Positions 24,396-32,764 of a DNA stretch of 64,000 nt are shown here, piece after piece (position 1 is the stretch's first letter; each line of letters begins with the position of its first letter). This DNA is from Blautia caecimuris. GTDB lineage: Bacteria > Bacillota > Clostridia > Lachnospirales > Lachnospiraceae. The stretch lies in assembly GCF_024622975.1 (NCBI RefSeq), contig NZ_JANJZT010000019.1, positions 21,014 through 85,013 of the forward strand, in the 5' to 3' direction. The position numbers were made by a program, and so were the translations under genes. The notes under the pieces are model-generated. The model was not told the DNA's origin. It saw nothing but the letters and a program-made list of their open reading frames with translations, and made no database searches.

Positions 24396-26063
24396 ATGAG
24401 AAAACAGGATAAGATTTTTGTGATCGGACATAAAAACCCGGACACGGATTCTATCTGTTCTGCCATTGCGTATTGTGATATAAAAAACAGAACATTTCAG
24501 AACAAAAGATATGTTCCCAAACGCGCAGGCCAGATAAATGAGGAAACTGAGTATGTGCTGAACCGTTTCGGGATCCAGCCTCCGGGATATCTGAGTAATA
24601 TCGGAACTCAGGTCAAGGATATGGATATCCGCATGAGCCCGGAAGCAGATAAGAGTATGTCATTAAAGAATGCATGGGATCTGATGCAGGAAAACAGCAT
24701 TGTTTCTCTGCCGATCAGAGATAAAGAGGGCTGTCTGGAGGGCCTGATCACCATTGGAGATATTGCCCAGACATATATGGACACAACAGACAGTTATCTT
24801 CTGTCACGGGCAAGAACCCAGTACAGACGTATTGCGGAAACCATTGGCGGCAGTGTGATCGAAGGAAATGAACACGGATATTTTACAGAAGGAAAGGTTA
24901 TGGTGGGAACTGCTGACCCGGACAAGCTGAGAGAGTACGTGCGGGAGAATGATATGATCATTCTCGGAAACAGAGAAGAGGATCATCTGCAGGCCATTGA
25001 AATGAATGTGAGCTGTATTATTGTGGGAATGGATATCCAGGTAACAGAAAACGTCCTGAAGCTTGCTCATGAAAAGGATATTGTGGTGATCTCTTCCCCA
25101 TATGATACGTTTACAATATCAAGACTGATCAATCAAAGTATTCCTGTGAGATATATCATGAAAACAGAAAATCTGGTAACCTTCCACACAGAGGATTTTA
25201 CAGATGATATTCAGGATGTGATGATCAAGCATCGTCACCGGGCATTCCCGGTAATTGACAAAAAGGGAAAATGTGTGGGTACGATCTCCCGCCGTAATTT
25301 TCTTGATATGCATAAGAAAAAGGTGGTTCTGGTCGATCATAATGAAAAGGATCAGGCTGTTGATAATATTGAAAAAGCGGAGATCCTTGAAATTATCGAC
25401 CATCATAAGCTGGGGACGCTTCAGACAATGCAGCCGGTCAGCTTCCGGAATCAGCCGGTAGGATGTACGGGAACGATTATGTATCAGATCTATGGAGAAC
25501 AGAAACTGGAGATTCCGCCTAAAATCGCAGGACTTCTCTGCGCGGCCATTATTTCTGACACTCTGATGTTCCGTTCTCCTACCTGTACTCTTCAGGATAA
25601 AATGGCAGCAGGAGCTCTTGCGCTGATCGCAGATATTTCCATAGAGGAATTTGCAAAGGAAATGTTTAAGGCAGGAAGCAATCTGAAGGACAAGTCGCCG
25701 GAAGAAATCTTTTATCAGGATTATAAGAAATTTATTGCAGAGGGTGACGTTACCTTTGGCGTGGGCCAGATCAGTTCTATGGACGAGGACGAGCTTAAGG
25801 TGATAAAAGAACGTCTGGAACCGTTTATGGTAAGTGAATGCGGCCGTCATGGAGTTTCCAGGGTCTACTTTATGCTTACAAGTATTATGAACCGTTCTAC
25901 AGAGCTTCTGTTTTATGGCGAAGGCAGTAAAGAGATGGCGGAGAGCGCTTTTAGCATGGAGGCGGACAATGGTTCTCTGTATCTGAAAGGTGTGGTTTCC
26001 AGAAAGAAACAGCTTATTCCTGCATTAATGGAAGCTGCGCAGATGCAGAACGAGTACGCATAG
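24396..26063 (+). CDS. Manganese-dependent inorganic pyrophosphatase with CBS and DRTGG domains
   Basis: A 555-residue family II pyrophosphatase (DHH superfamily) with an inserted regulatory region. The catalytic DHH motifs are GHKNPDTDSICSA (near residue 8), LVDHNEKDQ, DHHKLGT and SDTLMFRSPT; the C-terminal DHHA2 domain has GVSRVYFMLTS and SRKKQ. Between the first and second motifs lie a CBS domain, a DRTGG domain (GKVMVGTADPDKLREYV) and a second CBS domain. In studied Clostridia enzymes this module binds adenine nucleotides and diadenosine polyphosphates to tune activity. The enzyme hydrolyses pyrophosphate to phosphate in the cytoplasm. The ATG at 24396 has GAGGAGG upstream. It probably shares a transcript with the S1 gene. 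Confidence 0.93.
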   Translation: MRKQDKIFVIGHKNPDTDSICSAIAYCDIKNRTFQNKRYVPKRAGQINEETEYVLNRFGIQPPGYLSNIGTQVKDMDIRMSPEADKSMSLKNAWDLMQENSIVSLPIRDKEGCLEGLITIGDIAQTYMDTTDSYLLSRARTQYRRIAETIGGSVIEGNEHGYFTEGKVMVGTADPDKLREYVRENDMIILGNREEDHLQAIEMNVSCIIVGMDIQVTENVLKLAHEKDIVVISSPYDTFTISRLINQSIPVRYIMKTENLVTFHTEDFTDDIQDVMIKHRHRAFPVIDKKGKCVGTISRRNFLDMHKKKVVLVDHNEKDQAVDNIEKAEILEIIDHHKLGTLQTMQPVSFRNQPVGCTGTIMYQIYGEQKLEIPPKIAGLLCAAIISDTLMFRSPTCTLQDKMAAGALALIADISIEEFAKEMFKAGSNLKDKSPEEIFYQDYKKFIAEGDVTFGVGQISSMDEDELKVIKERLEPFMVSECGRHGVSRVYFMLTSIMNRSTELLFYGEGSKEMAESAFSMEADNGSLYLKGVVSRKKQLIPALMEAAQMQNEYA

Positions 26064-26080
26064 GTTCAGGAGGGATTTTT

Positions 26081-26665
26081 ATGTCGAAACAGAGCTGGAA
26101 GCCGGGAAATATGCTTTACCCTCTTCCTGTTGTAATGGTAAGCGCAGCAGATAAAGAGGGCAGAGATGATATTATAACAGTGGCATGGGCCGGAACTGTG
26201 TGTACCAATCCTCCCATGGTATCCATATCCATTCGTCCGGAGCGTTACTCTTATCACATGATCCGTGAAACAGGAGAGTTTGTGATTAATCTGACTACTG
26301 AGGAGCTGGCATTTGCCACAGATTACTGCGGAGTAAAATCCGGAAGAGATGTTGATAAATTTAAGGAGACAGGACTGACAAGGGAAAAGGCAGAAAAGGT
26401 AAAAGTGCCGATGATAGCAGAAGCCCCTGTTTCTATTGAATGCAAGGTAAAAGAAATCCGGGAACTTGGATCTCATCACATGTTTATCGCCCAGGTTGCA
26501 GCAGTTCACGCAGATGAAAAATATATGGATGAGAAGAACCGGTTTGATTTAAACAGAGCCAGACCTATTGTGTATTCACATGGGGAGTATCTGGGAACAG
26601 GAAAGAAACTGGGGACTTTTGGTTACAGTGTGAAAAAAGCAAAAAAACAGGCTAAAAAACGCTGA
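26081..26665 (+). CDS. Flavin reductase family protein
   Basis: A 194-residue protein with an FMN-binding split barrel. Typical features are PLPVVMVSAADKEGRDDIIT, AWAGTVCTNPPMVSISIRP, and RPIVYSHGEYLGTGKKLGTF near the end. The family reduces or binds FMN and includes electron-transfer flavoproteins; the partner is unknown. The ATG at 26081 has CAGGAGG upstream and lies 17 bases after the pyrophosphatase stop, so the two are co-transcribed. The tail KKAKKQAKKR is very basic. Confidence 0.9.
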   Translation: MSKQSWKPGNMLYPLPVVMVSAADKEGRDDIITVAWAGTVCTNPPMVSISIRPERYSYHMIRETGEFVINLTTEELAFATDYCGVKSGRDVDKFKETGLTREKAEKVKVPMIAEAPVSIECKVKEIRELGSHHMFIAQVAAVHADEKYMDEKNRFDLNRARPIVYSHGEYLGTGKKLGTFGYSVKKAKKQAKKR

Positions 26666-26698
26666 AAAATGGAAAAAAAGTGCAAATTTTCCGGGGGA

Positions 26699-26727
26699 TT
26701 GCAGAAAAGGGCTTTTTATGGTAAAAT
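26699..26727 (+). promoter_or_regulatory. Promoter of aroK
   Basis: TTGCAG (26699-26704), 17 bases, then TAAAAT (26722-26727) with a TG at the extended -10 position. It lies about 50 bases ahead of the aroK start. Confidence 0.55.
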
Positions 26728-26779
26728 AAAATCCGGTTATTTGCAGATAATAAGATAGACAGAGATGTCTGGAGGATAT

Positions 26780-27292
26780 ATGAATAACATTACATTGATA
26801 GGAATGCCGGGAGTGGGGAAGAGCACCATCGGTGTTGTTCTTGCAAAGGTATTGGGCTATCAGTTCCTTGACTCTGATCTTCTGATACAGAAGCAGGAAA
26901 AAAGGAAGCTCCATCAGATCATAGCTCAGGAGGGAAATGATGGATTTCAGGCAATAGAAAATCGTGTCAATGCTTCTATTGAGGCGGAGGAGACGGTGAT
27001 CGCCACAGGGGGAAGCGTGGTTTACTGCCAGGAGGCAATGGAGCATCTGAAGTCTGTTGGAACAGTAGTCTATCTGAAACTGTCGCTGAACGAACTGTCA
27101 AAGCGGCTTGGGAACCTTAAGGGAAGAGGAGTTGTCCTGAAGGAAGGACAGACGCTGGCAGATCTGTACAGAGAACGCACACCTCTGTACGAAAAATATG
27201 CGGATATTGTGATCGATCAGGAAGGACAGGATCTGGAAACATGTCTGCAGGCAGTTTTGGAAACACTGGAAAAGCAAAAAAGTAACTGTTGA
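26780..27292 (+). CDS. aroK: Shikimate kinase
   Basis: A 170-residue P-loop kinase that phosphorylates shikimate in aromatic amino acid synthesis. It begins MNNITLIGMPGVGKST (Walker A GMPGVGKS), followed by LDSDLLIQKQ with the substrate-binding Asp. The motif ATGGSVVYCQEAM and the lid Arg in RGVVLKEGQ are present; the end RTPLYEKYADIVID is typical. The ATG at 26780, right behind TGGAGG, is chosen over an ATG at 26765. It is alone; no other shikimate genes are adjacent. Confidence 0.93.
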   Translation: MNNITLIGMPGVGKSTIGVVLAKVLGYQFLDSDLLIQKQEKRKLHQIIAQEGNDGFQAIENRVNASIEAEETVIATGGSVVYCQEAMEHLKSVGTVVYLKLSLNELSKRLGNLKGRGVVLKEGQTLADLYRERTPLYEKYADIVIDQEGQDLETCLQAVLETLEKQKSNC

Positions 27293-27355
27293 AGCAGAGG
27301 AAAGAGCAGAAGCAGGCACAGATACTTAACTTTTTATTTACAAATGTTAAAAATA

Positions 27356-27364
27356 TGTTATAAT
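27356..27364 (+). promoter_or_regulatory. Extended -10 promoter of murA, with leader hairpin
   Basis: TGTTATAAT at 27356-27364 is an extended -10 element with no clear -35. The roughly 130-base leader contains a perfect 8-base inverted repeat (27422-27429 with 27441-27448) around GAACAAAGTGA. Confidence 0.5.
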
Positions 27365-27502
27365 ACGATATTGAACATTTTAATATATTAACATTTTTCG
27401 GATATGATAAGTCATTTCTGGGTTACTGTGAACAAAGTGAACAGTAACATTTCTGGTGTTTGCTTCGGCTTACGGAGTGAAAATAATTCATAGAGGTGTT
27501 TT

Positions 27503-28795
27503 ATGGAACAGTATGTAATTAAAGGAGGCAATCCGTTAGTAGGTGAAGTTGAGATCGGCGGAGCCAAAAACGCAGCCCTTGCAATACTTTCTGCTGCAAT
27601 CATGACGGATGAAACCATATTAATCGAAAATCTGCCTGACGTAAGAGACATCAATGTTTTGCTGGAAGCAATTGCCGGGATCGGAGCCCAGGTAGAACGA
27701 ATCAACAGATCTACAGTAAAGATCAATGGTTCTACCATTGCCGATATCAGCGTTGATTATGAATACATTAAAAAAATCCGCGCATCCTATTATCTTCTGG
27801 GCGCGCTGCTTGGAAAATATAAACATGCGGAGGTGCCGCTTCCGGGCGGATGCAATATCGGAAGCCGTCCCATTGACCAGCATCTGAAGGGCTTCCGGGC
27901 TCTGGGAGCAGATGTAAAGATTCTTCATGGGGCGATTATGGCAAGTGCGGAAAATCTTCACGGAAGCCATATTTTCCTGGATGTTGTGTCTGTTGGCGCA
28001 ACCATCAACATTATGATGGCAGCATCTATGGCTCCGGGACGCACGATTATCGAAAATGCGGCCAGAGAGCCTCATGTAGTTGATGTAGCTAACTTCCTGA
28101 ACAGCATGGGAGCCAACATTAAGGGAGCCGGAACAGACGTTATCCGCATAAAAGGTGTGGAGAAGCTTCACCGCACAGAATATTCGATTATTCCTGATCA
28201 GATCGAGGCAGGAACCTTTATGTTTGCGGCGGCTGCTACAGGCGGAGACATTACAGTAAAAAATGTAATTCCCAAGCATCTGGAAGCAACCACTGCAAAG
28301 CTGGAAGAGATTGGCTGTGAAGTGGAGGAATTTGACGATGCAGTTCGCGTCCGTGCAGGAAGGAGACTGCACAGAACTCATGTAAAAACACTTCCCTATC
28401 CGGGATATCCTACTGATATGCAGCCGCAGATTGCTGTAACCCTGGCTCTTGCAGAGGGAACAAGTATTGTTACAGAGAGTATTTTTGAAAACCGGTTCAA
28501 ATATGCGGACGAGCTTTCCAGAATGGGAGCAAACATCAAGGTAGAAGGAAATTCTGCGATCATTGATGGAGTACGTAAGCTTACAGGTGCAAGAGTCAGC
28601 GCACCGGATCTCCGAGCAGGAGCAGCTCTTGTAATTGCAGGTCTGGCAGCAGACGGCGTAACGGTTGTAGATGATATCGTTTATATCCAGAGAGGCTATG
28701 AGAATTTTGAAGAGAAGCTGAGAAGCCTTGGCGCAGAGATCGAGAGAGTTTCCAGTGAAAAGGAAATCCAGAAATTCCGTCTTCGTGTAGGATAA
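27503..28795 (+). CDS. murA: UDP-N-acetylglucosamine 1-carboxyvinyltransferase MurA
   Basis: A 430-residue enolpyruvyl transferase for the first committed step of peptidoglycan synthesis. It starts EQYVIKGGNPLVGEVEIGGA, with the active-site KN in GGAKNAAL. The catalytic loop PLPGGCNIGSRPID holds Cys117, the residue alkylated by fosfomycin, so the enzyme should be of the sensitive type. PYPGYPTDMQPQ and ITESIFENRF-like TESIFENRFKYADELSRMGA are also present. The ATG at 27503 follows GAGGTG. Confidence 0.96.
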   Translation: MEQYVIKGGNPLVGEVEIGGAKNAALAILSAAIMTDETILIENLPDVRDINVLLEAIAGIGAQVERINRSTVKINGSTIADISVDYEYIKKIRASYYLLGALLGKYKHAEVPLPGGCNIGSRPIDQHLKGFRALGADVKILHGAIMASAENLHGSHIFLDVVSVGATINIMMAASMAPGRTIIENAAREPHVVDVANFLNSMGANIKGAGTDVIRIKGVEKLHRTEYSIIPDQIEAGTFMFAAAATGGDITVKNVIPKHLEATTAKLEEIGCEVEEFDDAVRVRAGRRLHRTHVKTLPYPGYPTDMQPQIAVTLALAEGTSIVTESIFENRFKYADELSRMGANIKVEGNSAIIDGVRKLTGARVSAPDLRAGAALVIAGLAADGVTVVDDIVYIQRGYENFEEKLRSLGAEIERVSSEKEIQKFRLRVG

Positions 28796-28819
28796 TCCGG
28801 AAATCTCATATATTTTTTC

Positions 28820-28848
28820 TTGACAAACGGAAAAAATGAGTATATTGT
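28820..28848 (+). promoter_or_regulatory. Promoter of the metK riboswitch transcript
   Basis: A perfect TTGACA (28820-28825) is followed at 17 bases by TATTGT (28843-28848). Transcription would begin about 20 bases before the SAM aptamer. Confidence 0.6.
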
Positions 28849-28877
28849 ATGATTGTTACAAATCAAATAGAGAACGG

Positions 28878-29029
28878 CCTTTTATTCAGAGTGGTGGAGA
28901 TACAAAGGATCTGTGAAGCCACGGCAACCCCTCTATTGAGGAAGGTGCCAGCCTGAGCGAGTGATCGAACAATAAGAGGATTGAAAGATAAATTCAGACA
29001 GTCCGATTATTCGGGCTGTCTCTTTTGTT
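28878..29029 (+). ncRNA. SAM-I (S-box) riboswitch with terminator, upstream of metK
   Basis: The aptamer (28878-28979) has the S-box landmarks: P1 strand CCTTTTATT pairing with AATAAGAGG (28971-28979), the conserved CAGAGTGGTGGAG, GTGAAGCCACGGCAACC, and AGGTGCCAGCCTGAGCG. It is followed by an intrinsic terminator (11-base stem 28996-29006 with 29011-29021, then CTTTTGTTT). By family knowledge, SAM binding stabilises P1 and allows the terminator to form, switching off metK when SAM is abundant. Confidence 0.92.
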
Positions 29030-29084
29030 TACCAATACCCGTAACAATAAGTTTTCGGGTCGTTATGAAGAAAGGAAAAACACA

Positions 29085-30266
29085 ATGGAAAAAATTTTAT
29101 TTACTTCCGAATCTGTTACTGAAGGCCATCCGGACAAAATGTGCGACGCTATTTCCGATGCCATTCTTGACGCTCTGATCGAGCAGGATCCAATGAGCCG
29201 TGTTGCCTGCGAAACAGCGACTACAACAGGCCTTGTTCTTGTTATGGGAGAGATCACAACAAACGGATATGTTGATATTCAGAAGATCGTAAGAGATACT
29301 GTAAGAGAGATTGGATATACCCGCGGCAAATATGGATTTGACGCAGATACCTGCGCAGTTATCACTGCTATTGACGAGCAGTCTGCAGATATTGCCCTTG
29401 GCGTTGACAAGGCTCTGGAAGCAAAAATGGGCGAGGATGAGATCGATGCCATTGGTGCAGGGGATCAGGGTATCCAGTTCGGATATGCTTCCAATGAAAC
29501 TGAGGAATATATGCCGTATGCCATCAATATGGCTCACAAGCTTGCCCGTCAGCTTACCAAGATCCGTAAGGACGGAACCCTGAGCTATTTAAGACCTGAC
29601 GGAAAAACACAGGTTACTGTGGAGTATAACGAGGAAGGCAAGCCGGTACGTATTGACGCAGTTGTATGCTCTACTCAGCATGATCCGGAGGTTACTCAGG
29701 AGCAGATCCATGAGGATATCAAAAAATACGTATTTGACGCTATTATTCCGGCAGATATGGTTGATGAAAACACAAAATATTTCATCAATCCTACAGGACG
29801 TTTTGTGATCGGCGGACCTCACGGAGACAGCGGGCTTACAGGACGTAAGATCATCGTTGACAGCTACGGCGGATACGGACGTCACGGCGGCGGCGCTTTT
29901 TCCGGAAAAGACTGTACAAAGGTAGACCGTTCTGCGGCATACGCAGCACGTTATGTTGCGAAAAATATTGTAGCGGCAGGTCTGGCAGATAAATGTGAAA
30001 TCCAGCTTTCCTACGCTATCGGTGTGGCACAGCCTACTTCCATTAACGTGGAAACCTTCGGTACAGGAAAACTTTCTGATACAAAGCTTGTTGAGATCAT
30101 TCGTGAAAACTTTGATCTTCGTCCGGCAGGAATCATCCGTATGCTGGATTTAAGAAGACCGATCTACAAACAGACAGCAGCTTACGGACACTTTGGACGT
30201 ACAGATGTAGAGCTTCCATGGGAGAAACTGGATAAAGTGGATGATCTGAAAAAATATCTTGCCTAA
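29085..30266 (+). CDS. metK: S-adenosylmethionine synthetase
   Basis: A 393-residue enzyme that makes SAM from methionine and ATP. It shows [28 protein letters not shown] (the P-loop-like motif) and [20 protein letters not shown]. The start is the ATG at 29085 (MEKILFTSE), behind GAAAGGA; the longer frame begins inside the riboswitch terminator region. It is controlled by the upstream S-box and ends at a terminator. Confidence 0.97.
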   Translation: MEKILFTSESVTEGHPDKMCDAISDAILDALIEQDPMSRVACETATTTGLVLVMGEITTNGYVDIQKIVRDTVREIGYTRGKYGFDADTCAVITAIDEQSADIALGVDKALEAKMGEDEIDAIGAGDQGIQFGYASNETEEYMPYAINMAHKLARQLTKIRKDGTLSYLRPDGKTQVTVEYNEEGKPVRIDAVVCSTQHDPEVTQEQIHEDIKKYVFDAIIPADMVDENTKYFINPTGRFVIGGPHGDSGLTGRKIIVDSYGGYGRHGGGAFSGKDCTKVDRSAAYAARYVAKNIVAAGLADKCEIQLSYAIGVAQPTSINVETFGTGKLSDTKLVEIIRENFDLRPAGIIRMLDLRRPIYKQTAAYGHFGRTDVELPWEKLDKVDDLKKYLA

Positions 30267-30307
30267 AATGATTTTATAGAAAATTTAGACATAGAAATCT
30301 GGCAATG

Positions 30308-30316
30308 TGATATAAT
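30308..30316 (+). promoter_or_regulatory. Extended -10 element before the two-component genes
   Basis: TGATATAAT at 30308-30316 (TG, one base, TATAAT) lies just before the metK terminator hairpin, so transcripts starting here would meet that hairpin at once. It is a possible, attenuated promoter for the kinase and regulator genes. Confidence 0.4.
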
Positions 30317-30319
30317 GAA

Positions 30320-30359
30320 CGCACAGGCGGTAATGCGATTTTACTGCCCGTGCGTTTTT
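30320..30359 (+). terminator. Rho-independent terminator after metK
   Basis: Arms 30320-30333 and 30341-30354 form a 14-base stem with one mismatch and one G-U pair, followed by TTTTTA. Confidence 0.75.
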
Positions 30360-30452
30360 ATATTCCATAGAAAATCAGGACTACAGATTGTTCTGGCAGT
30401 GCGGAGAACGGGAGATGCAGATTATTCGGACTGGGCGGAACAGGGAGGTTTC

Positions 30453-31619
30453 ATGAAATTACAGACAAGAATTATGGTTGGCTTTTTTATGATCATTCTG
30501 GTACCTCTTCTTTTGTTTGCCGCCACACTTCACGGAATGCGGGAAGCGCAGATAAGAGGACCAAAAAAGGCAGAAACAGCCGAAACAGCATCGTCAGAGT
30601 ATGATTATGACTATGGGATCACCATTGCGGATTCAGAAACATCACAGGACGGGATCCAGATCATGACAAAGGATCTTTTTGTTTCTGCACTGGTGATACT
30701 TGTATTTACCAGCTTATCTGTGGGGCTTTGGATTTACAGGAGTATTGCCACTCCTCTTGTGAAGCTGCGCAAGGCAACCAGAAATATTAAGGATGGAAAT
30801 CTGGATTTTGTTCTGGATGTGGAAGGAACAGATGAATTTTCCGAGCTGTGCCGGGATTTTGAAGAAATGCGGCGGCGACTGAAGGAATCCGCAGAGGAAA
30901 AGATCATTCTGGATAAGGAAAACAAGGAGCTGATCAGTAATATTTCCCATGATCTTAAAACACCTATCACGGCAGTAAAGGGATATGTGGAAGGGATTAT
31001 GGACGGAGTTGCGGATACTCCTGAAAAAATGGACCGTTATGTAAGAACCATTTATAATAAAACAAATGAAATGGATCATCTGATCAATGAGCTTACGTTT
31101 TATTCCAAGATTGACACCAACAGGATCCCGTATACGTTCAGTAAACTGAACGTGGAGGATTATTTTTCTGACTGTGCAGAGGAAATCGGTCTGGAGCTGG
31201 AAACAAGAGGAATACAGCTCTGCTATGCCAATTATGTTGACAGAAGCGTACAGGTGATTGCTGACGGAGAGCAGATCCGGCGGGTGATCCATAACATTAT
31301 CGGAAATGCGATCAAATATATGGACAAGGCAAAGGGCGTGATCCAGATCCGGGTAAAGGATGTGGGGGATTTCGTTCAGGTAGAGATCGAGGACAATGGA
31401 AAAGGAATCGCCTCCAAGGATCTGGCTTATATTTTTGACCGTTTTTACAGGACAGATGTTTCGAGAAATTCTTCCAAGGGAGGAAGCGGAATCGGACTTT
31501 CTATTGTAAAAAAGATCATGGAGGATCATGGAGGAAAGGTGTGGGCCACCAGCCGTGAGGGAATCGGAACCATTATGTATTTTGTTTTAAGAAAATATCA
31601 GGAGGTACCAATGAAATGA
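30453..31619 (+). CDS. Sensor histidine kinase
   Basis: A 388-residue membrane kinase. Two hydrophobic segments (about residues 6-25 and 74-96) flank a short, acidic extracytoplasmic loop of only about 45 residues. A HAMP domain is followed by the H box ISHDLKTPI with His166, then N box IIGNAIKYMDKA, G1 DNGKGIASKDLAYIF, F box DRFYRTD and G2 GGSGIGLSIVKK. The start is the ATG at 30453 (MKLQTRIMV), with CAGGGAGG upstream. The stop overlaps the response-regulator start by 4 bases (ATGA). The signal is unknown; the small sensing loop recalls envelope-stress kinases. Confidence 0.93.
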   Translation: MKLQTRIMVGFFMIILVPLLLFAATLHGMREAQIRGPKKAETAETASSEYDYDYGITIADSETSQDGIQIMTKDLFVSALVILVFTSLSVGLWIYRSIATPLVKLRKATRNIKDGNLDFVLDVEGTDEFSELCRDFEEMRRRLKESAEEKIILDKENKELISNISHDLKTPITAVKGYVEGIMDGVADTPEKMDRYVRTIYNKTNEMDHLINELTFYSKIDTNRIPYTFSKLNVEDYFSDCAEEIGLELETRGIQLCYANYVDRSVQVIADGEQIRRVIHNIIGNAIKYMDKAKGVIQIRVKDVGDFVQVEIEDNGKGIASKDLAYIFDRFYRTDVSRNSSKGGSGIGLSIVKKIMEDHGGKVWATSREGIGTIMYFVLRKYQEVPMK

Positions 31620-32305
31620 GTAAAATACTGATCATTGAAGATGAAGAGGCTATCGCAGATCTGGAAAAAGATTATCTGGAGCTTTCCGGCTTTGAAGTGG
31701 AGATTGCCAACAGAGGCGACGTAGGGCTTCAGAAGGCAATGACAGAGGAATATGATCTGATTATTCTGGATCTTATGCTTCCGGAGGTGGATGGATTTGA
31801 TATCTGCAAGCAGGTACGTCAGGAAAAAAATACACCGATCATTATGGTATCTGCCAAAAAAGACGATATCGACAAGATCCGGGGGCTGGGACTCGGGGCA
31901 GACGATTATATGACAAAGCCTTTTAGTCCAAGCGAACTGGTTGCCAGAGTCAAGGCGCATATGGAACGATATAACCGTCTGGTAGGATCCGGAGCTGTAA
32001 AAAATGATGTAATCGAGATCCGGGGAATCAAGATTGATAAAACTGCAAGACGGGCGTGGGTAAACGGAGAGGAGACTACCTTTACCACAAAAGAGTTTGA
32101 TCTTCTGACATTTCTGGCAGAAAATCCAAACCGTGTCTTTACAAAAGACGAGCTGTTCCGGGAAATATGGGCAATGGAATCTGTGGGAGATATTGCTACG
32201 GTTACAGTTCATATTAAAAAGATCCGTGAGAAGATCGAGTTTAATACAGCCAAACCTCAGTATATTGAAACCATATGGGGAGTAGGCTACCGGTTTAAGG
32301 TTTAA
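31616..32305 (+). CDS. OmpR/PhoB-family response regulator
   Basis: A 229-residue regulator with an N-terminal receiver domain (IIEDEEAIADLEKDY; phospho-acceptor Asp52 in LIILDLMLPE; Lys in MTKPFSPSEL). The C-terminal winged helix is of OmpR type (TTKEFDLLTFLAENPNRVFT, ending IETIWGVGYRFKV). It overlaps the kinase gene by 4 bases and should be its partner. Target genes cannot be told from the window; the next operon has its own strong promoter. Confidence 0.95.
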   Translation: MSKILIIEDEEAIADLEKDYLELSGFEVEIANRGDVGLQKAMTEEYDLIILDLMLPEVDGFDICKQVRQEKNTPIIMVSAKKDDIDKIRGLGLGADDYMTKPFSPSELVARVKAHMERYNRLVGSGAVKNDVIEIRGIKIDKTARRAWVNGEETTFTTKEFDLLTFLAENPNRVFTKDELFREIWAMESVGDIATVTVHIKKIREKIEFNTAKPQYIETIWGVGYRFKV

Positions 32306-32371
32306 TGGCAGAGCAGGGAAAGACGGAATAAAGGACTCCGGAGATAAAATGATTAAGAAACGATGATATGG

Positions 32372-32412
32372 GGACAGGCAGGAATAGACAACTTTCCTGC
32401 CTGTCCTTTTTT
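32372..32412 (+). terminator. Strong rho-independent terminator after the two-component genes
   Basis: A perfect 13-base stem (32372-32384 with 32394-32406), a 9-base loop and six T residues. Confidence 0.9.
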
Positions 32413-32554
32413 CTGTTGCGGAGGGAAAACCATAGTATATAATTTCTGATAAAAGAAAAATGTTTGATTCGTCCTGTTTTGGATTGTTTATACTTATTTA
32501 CCAGATAAAAACAAGAAAGAGTAAGAATAATCAATAAAAAATAATAAAAAATCA

Positions 32555-32583
32555 TTGACAAATATGTAGAAAATTGTTATACT
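32555..32583 (+). promoter_or_regulatory. Promoter of the binding-protein / fucosidase operon
   Basis: A perfect TTGACA (32555-32560) and TATACT (32578-32583) are spaced by exactly 17 bases. The leader to the start codon is about 175 bases. It contains a run of seven T residues near 32692-32698 behind a purine-rich stretch, but no recognised riboswitch. Confidence 0.75.
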
Positions 32584-32764
32584 GTGGACATCGAATTAAG
32601 GTAAAGTATTTTTTATGAGTATGCAAAGGGGCAAACTGTTGAATCAGATCAGATAATGAGAACATTGCAAGACGCAAAAAATAAGAGATGCTTTTTTTGT
32701 ACCCATATTTCATAACGAAATTGTAACTTATTAACAAATAAAAAAACAAAAAGGAGAAAGATTT

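Noticed and set aside
30714..31529. Minus-strand frame of 271 codons opposite the histidine kinase
   Set aside because: The plus strand carries all kinase boxes; the minus reading is a shadow.
32584..32764. c-di-GMP-I riboswitch in the leader of the binding-protein gene
   Set aside because: Only short stretches recall the aptamer. The second half with the tetraloop receptor and the closing stem cannot be found.
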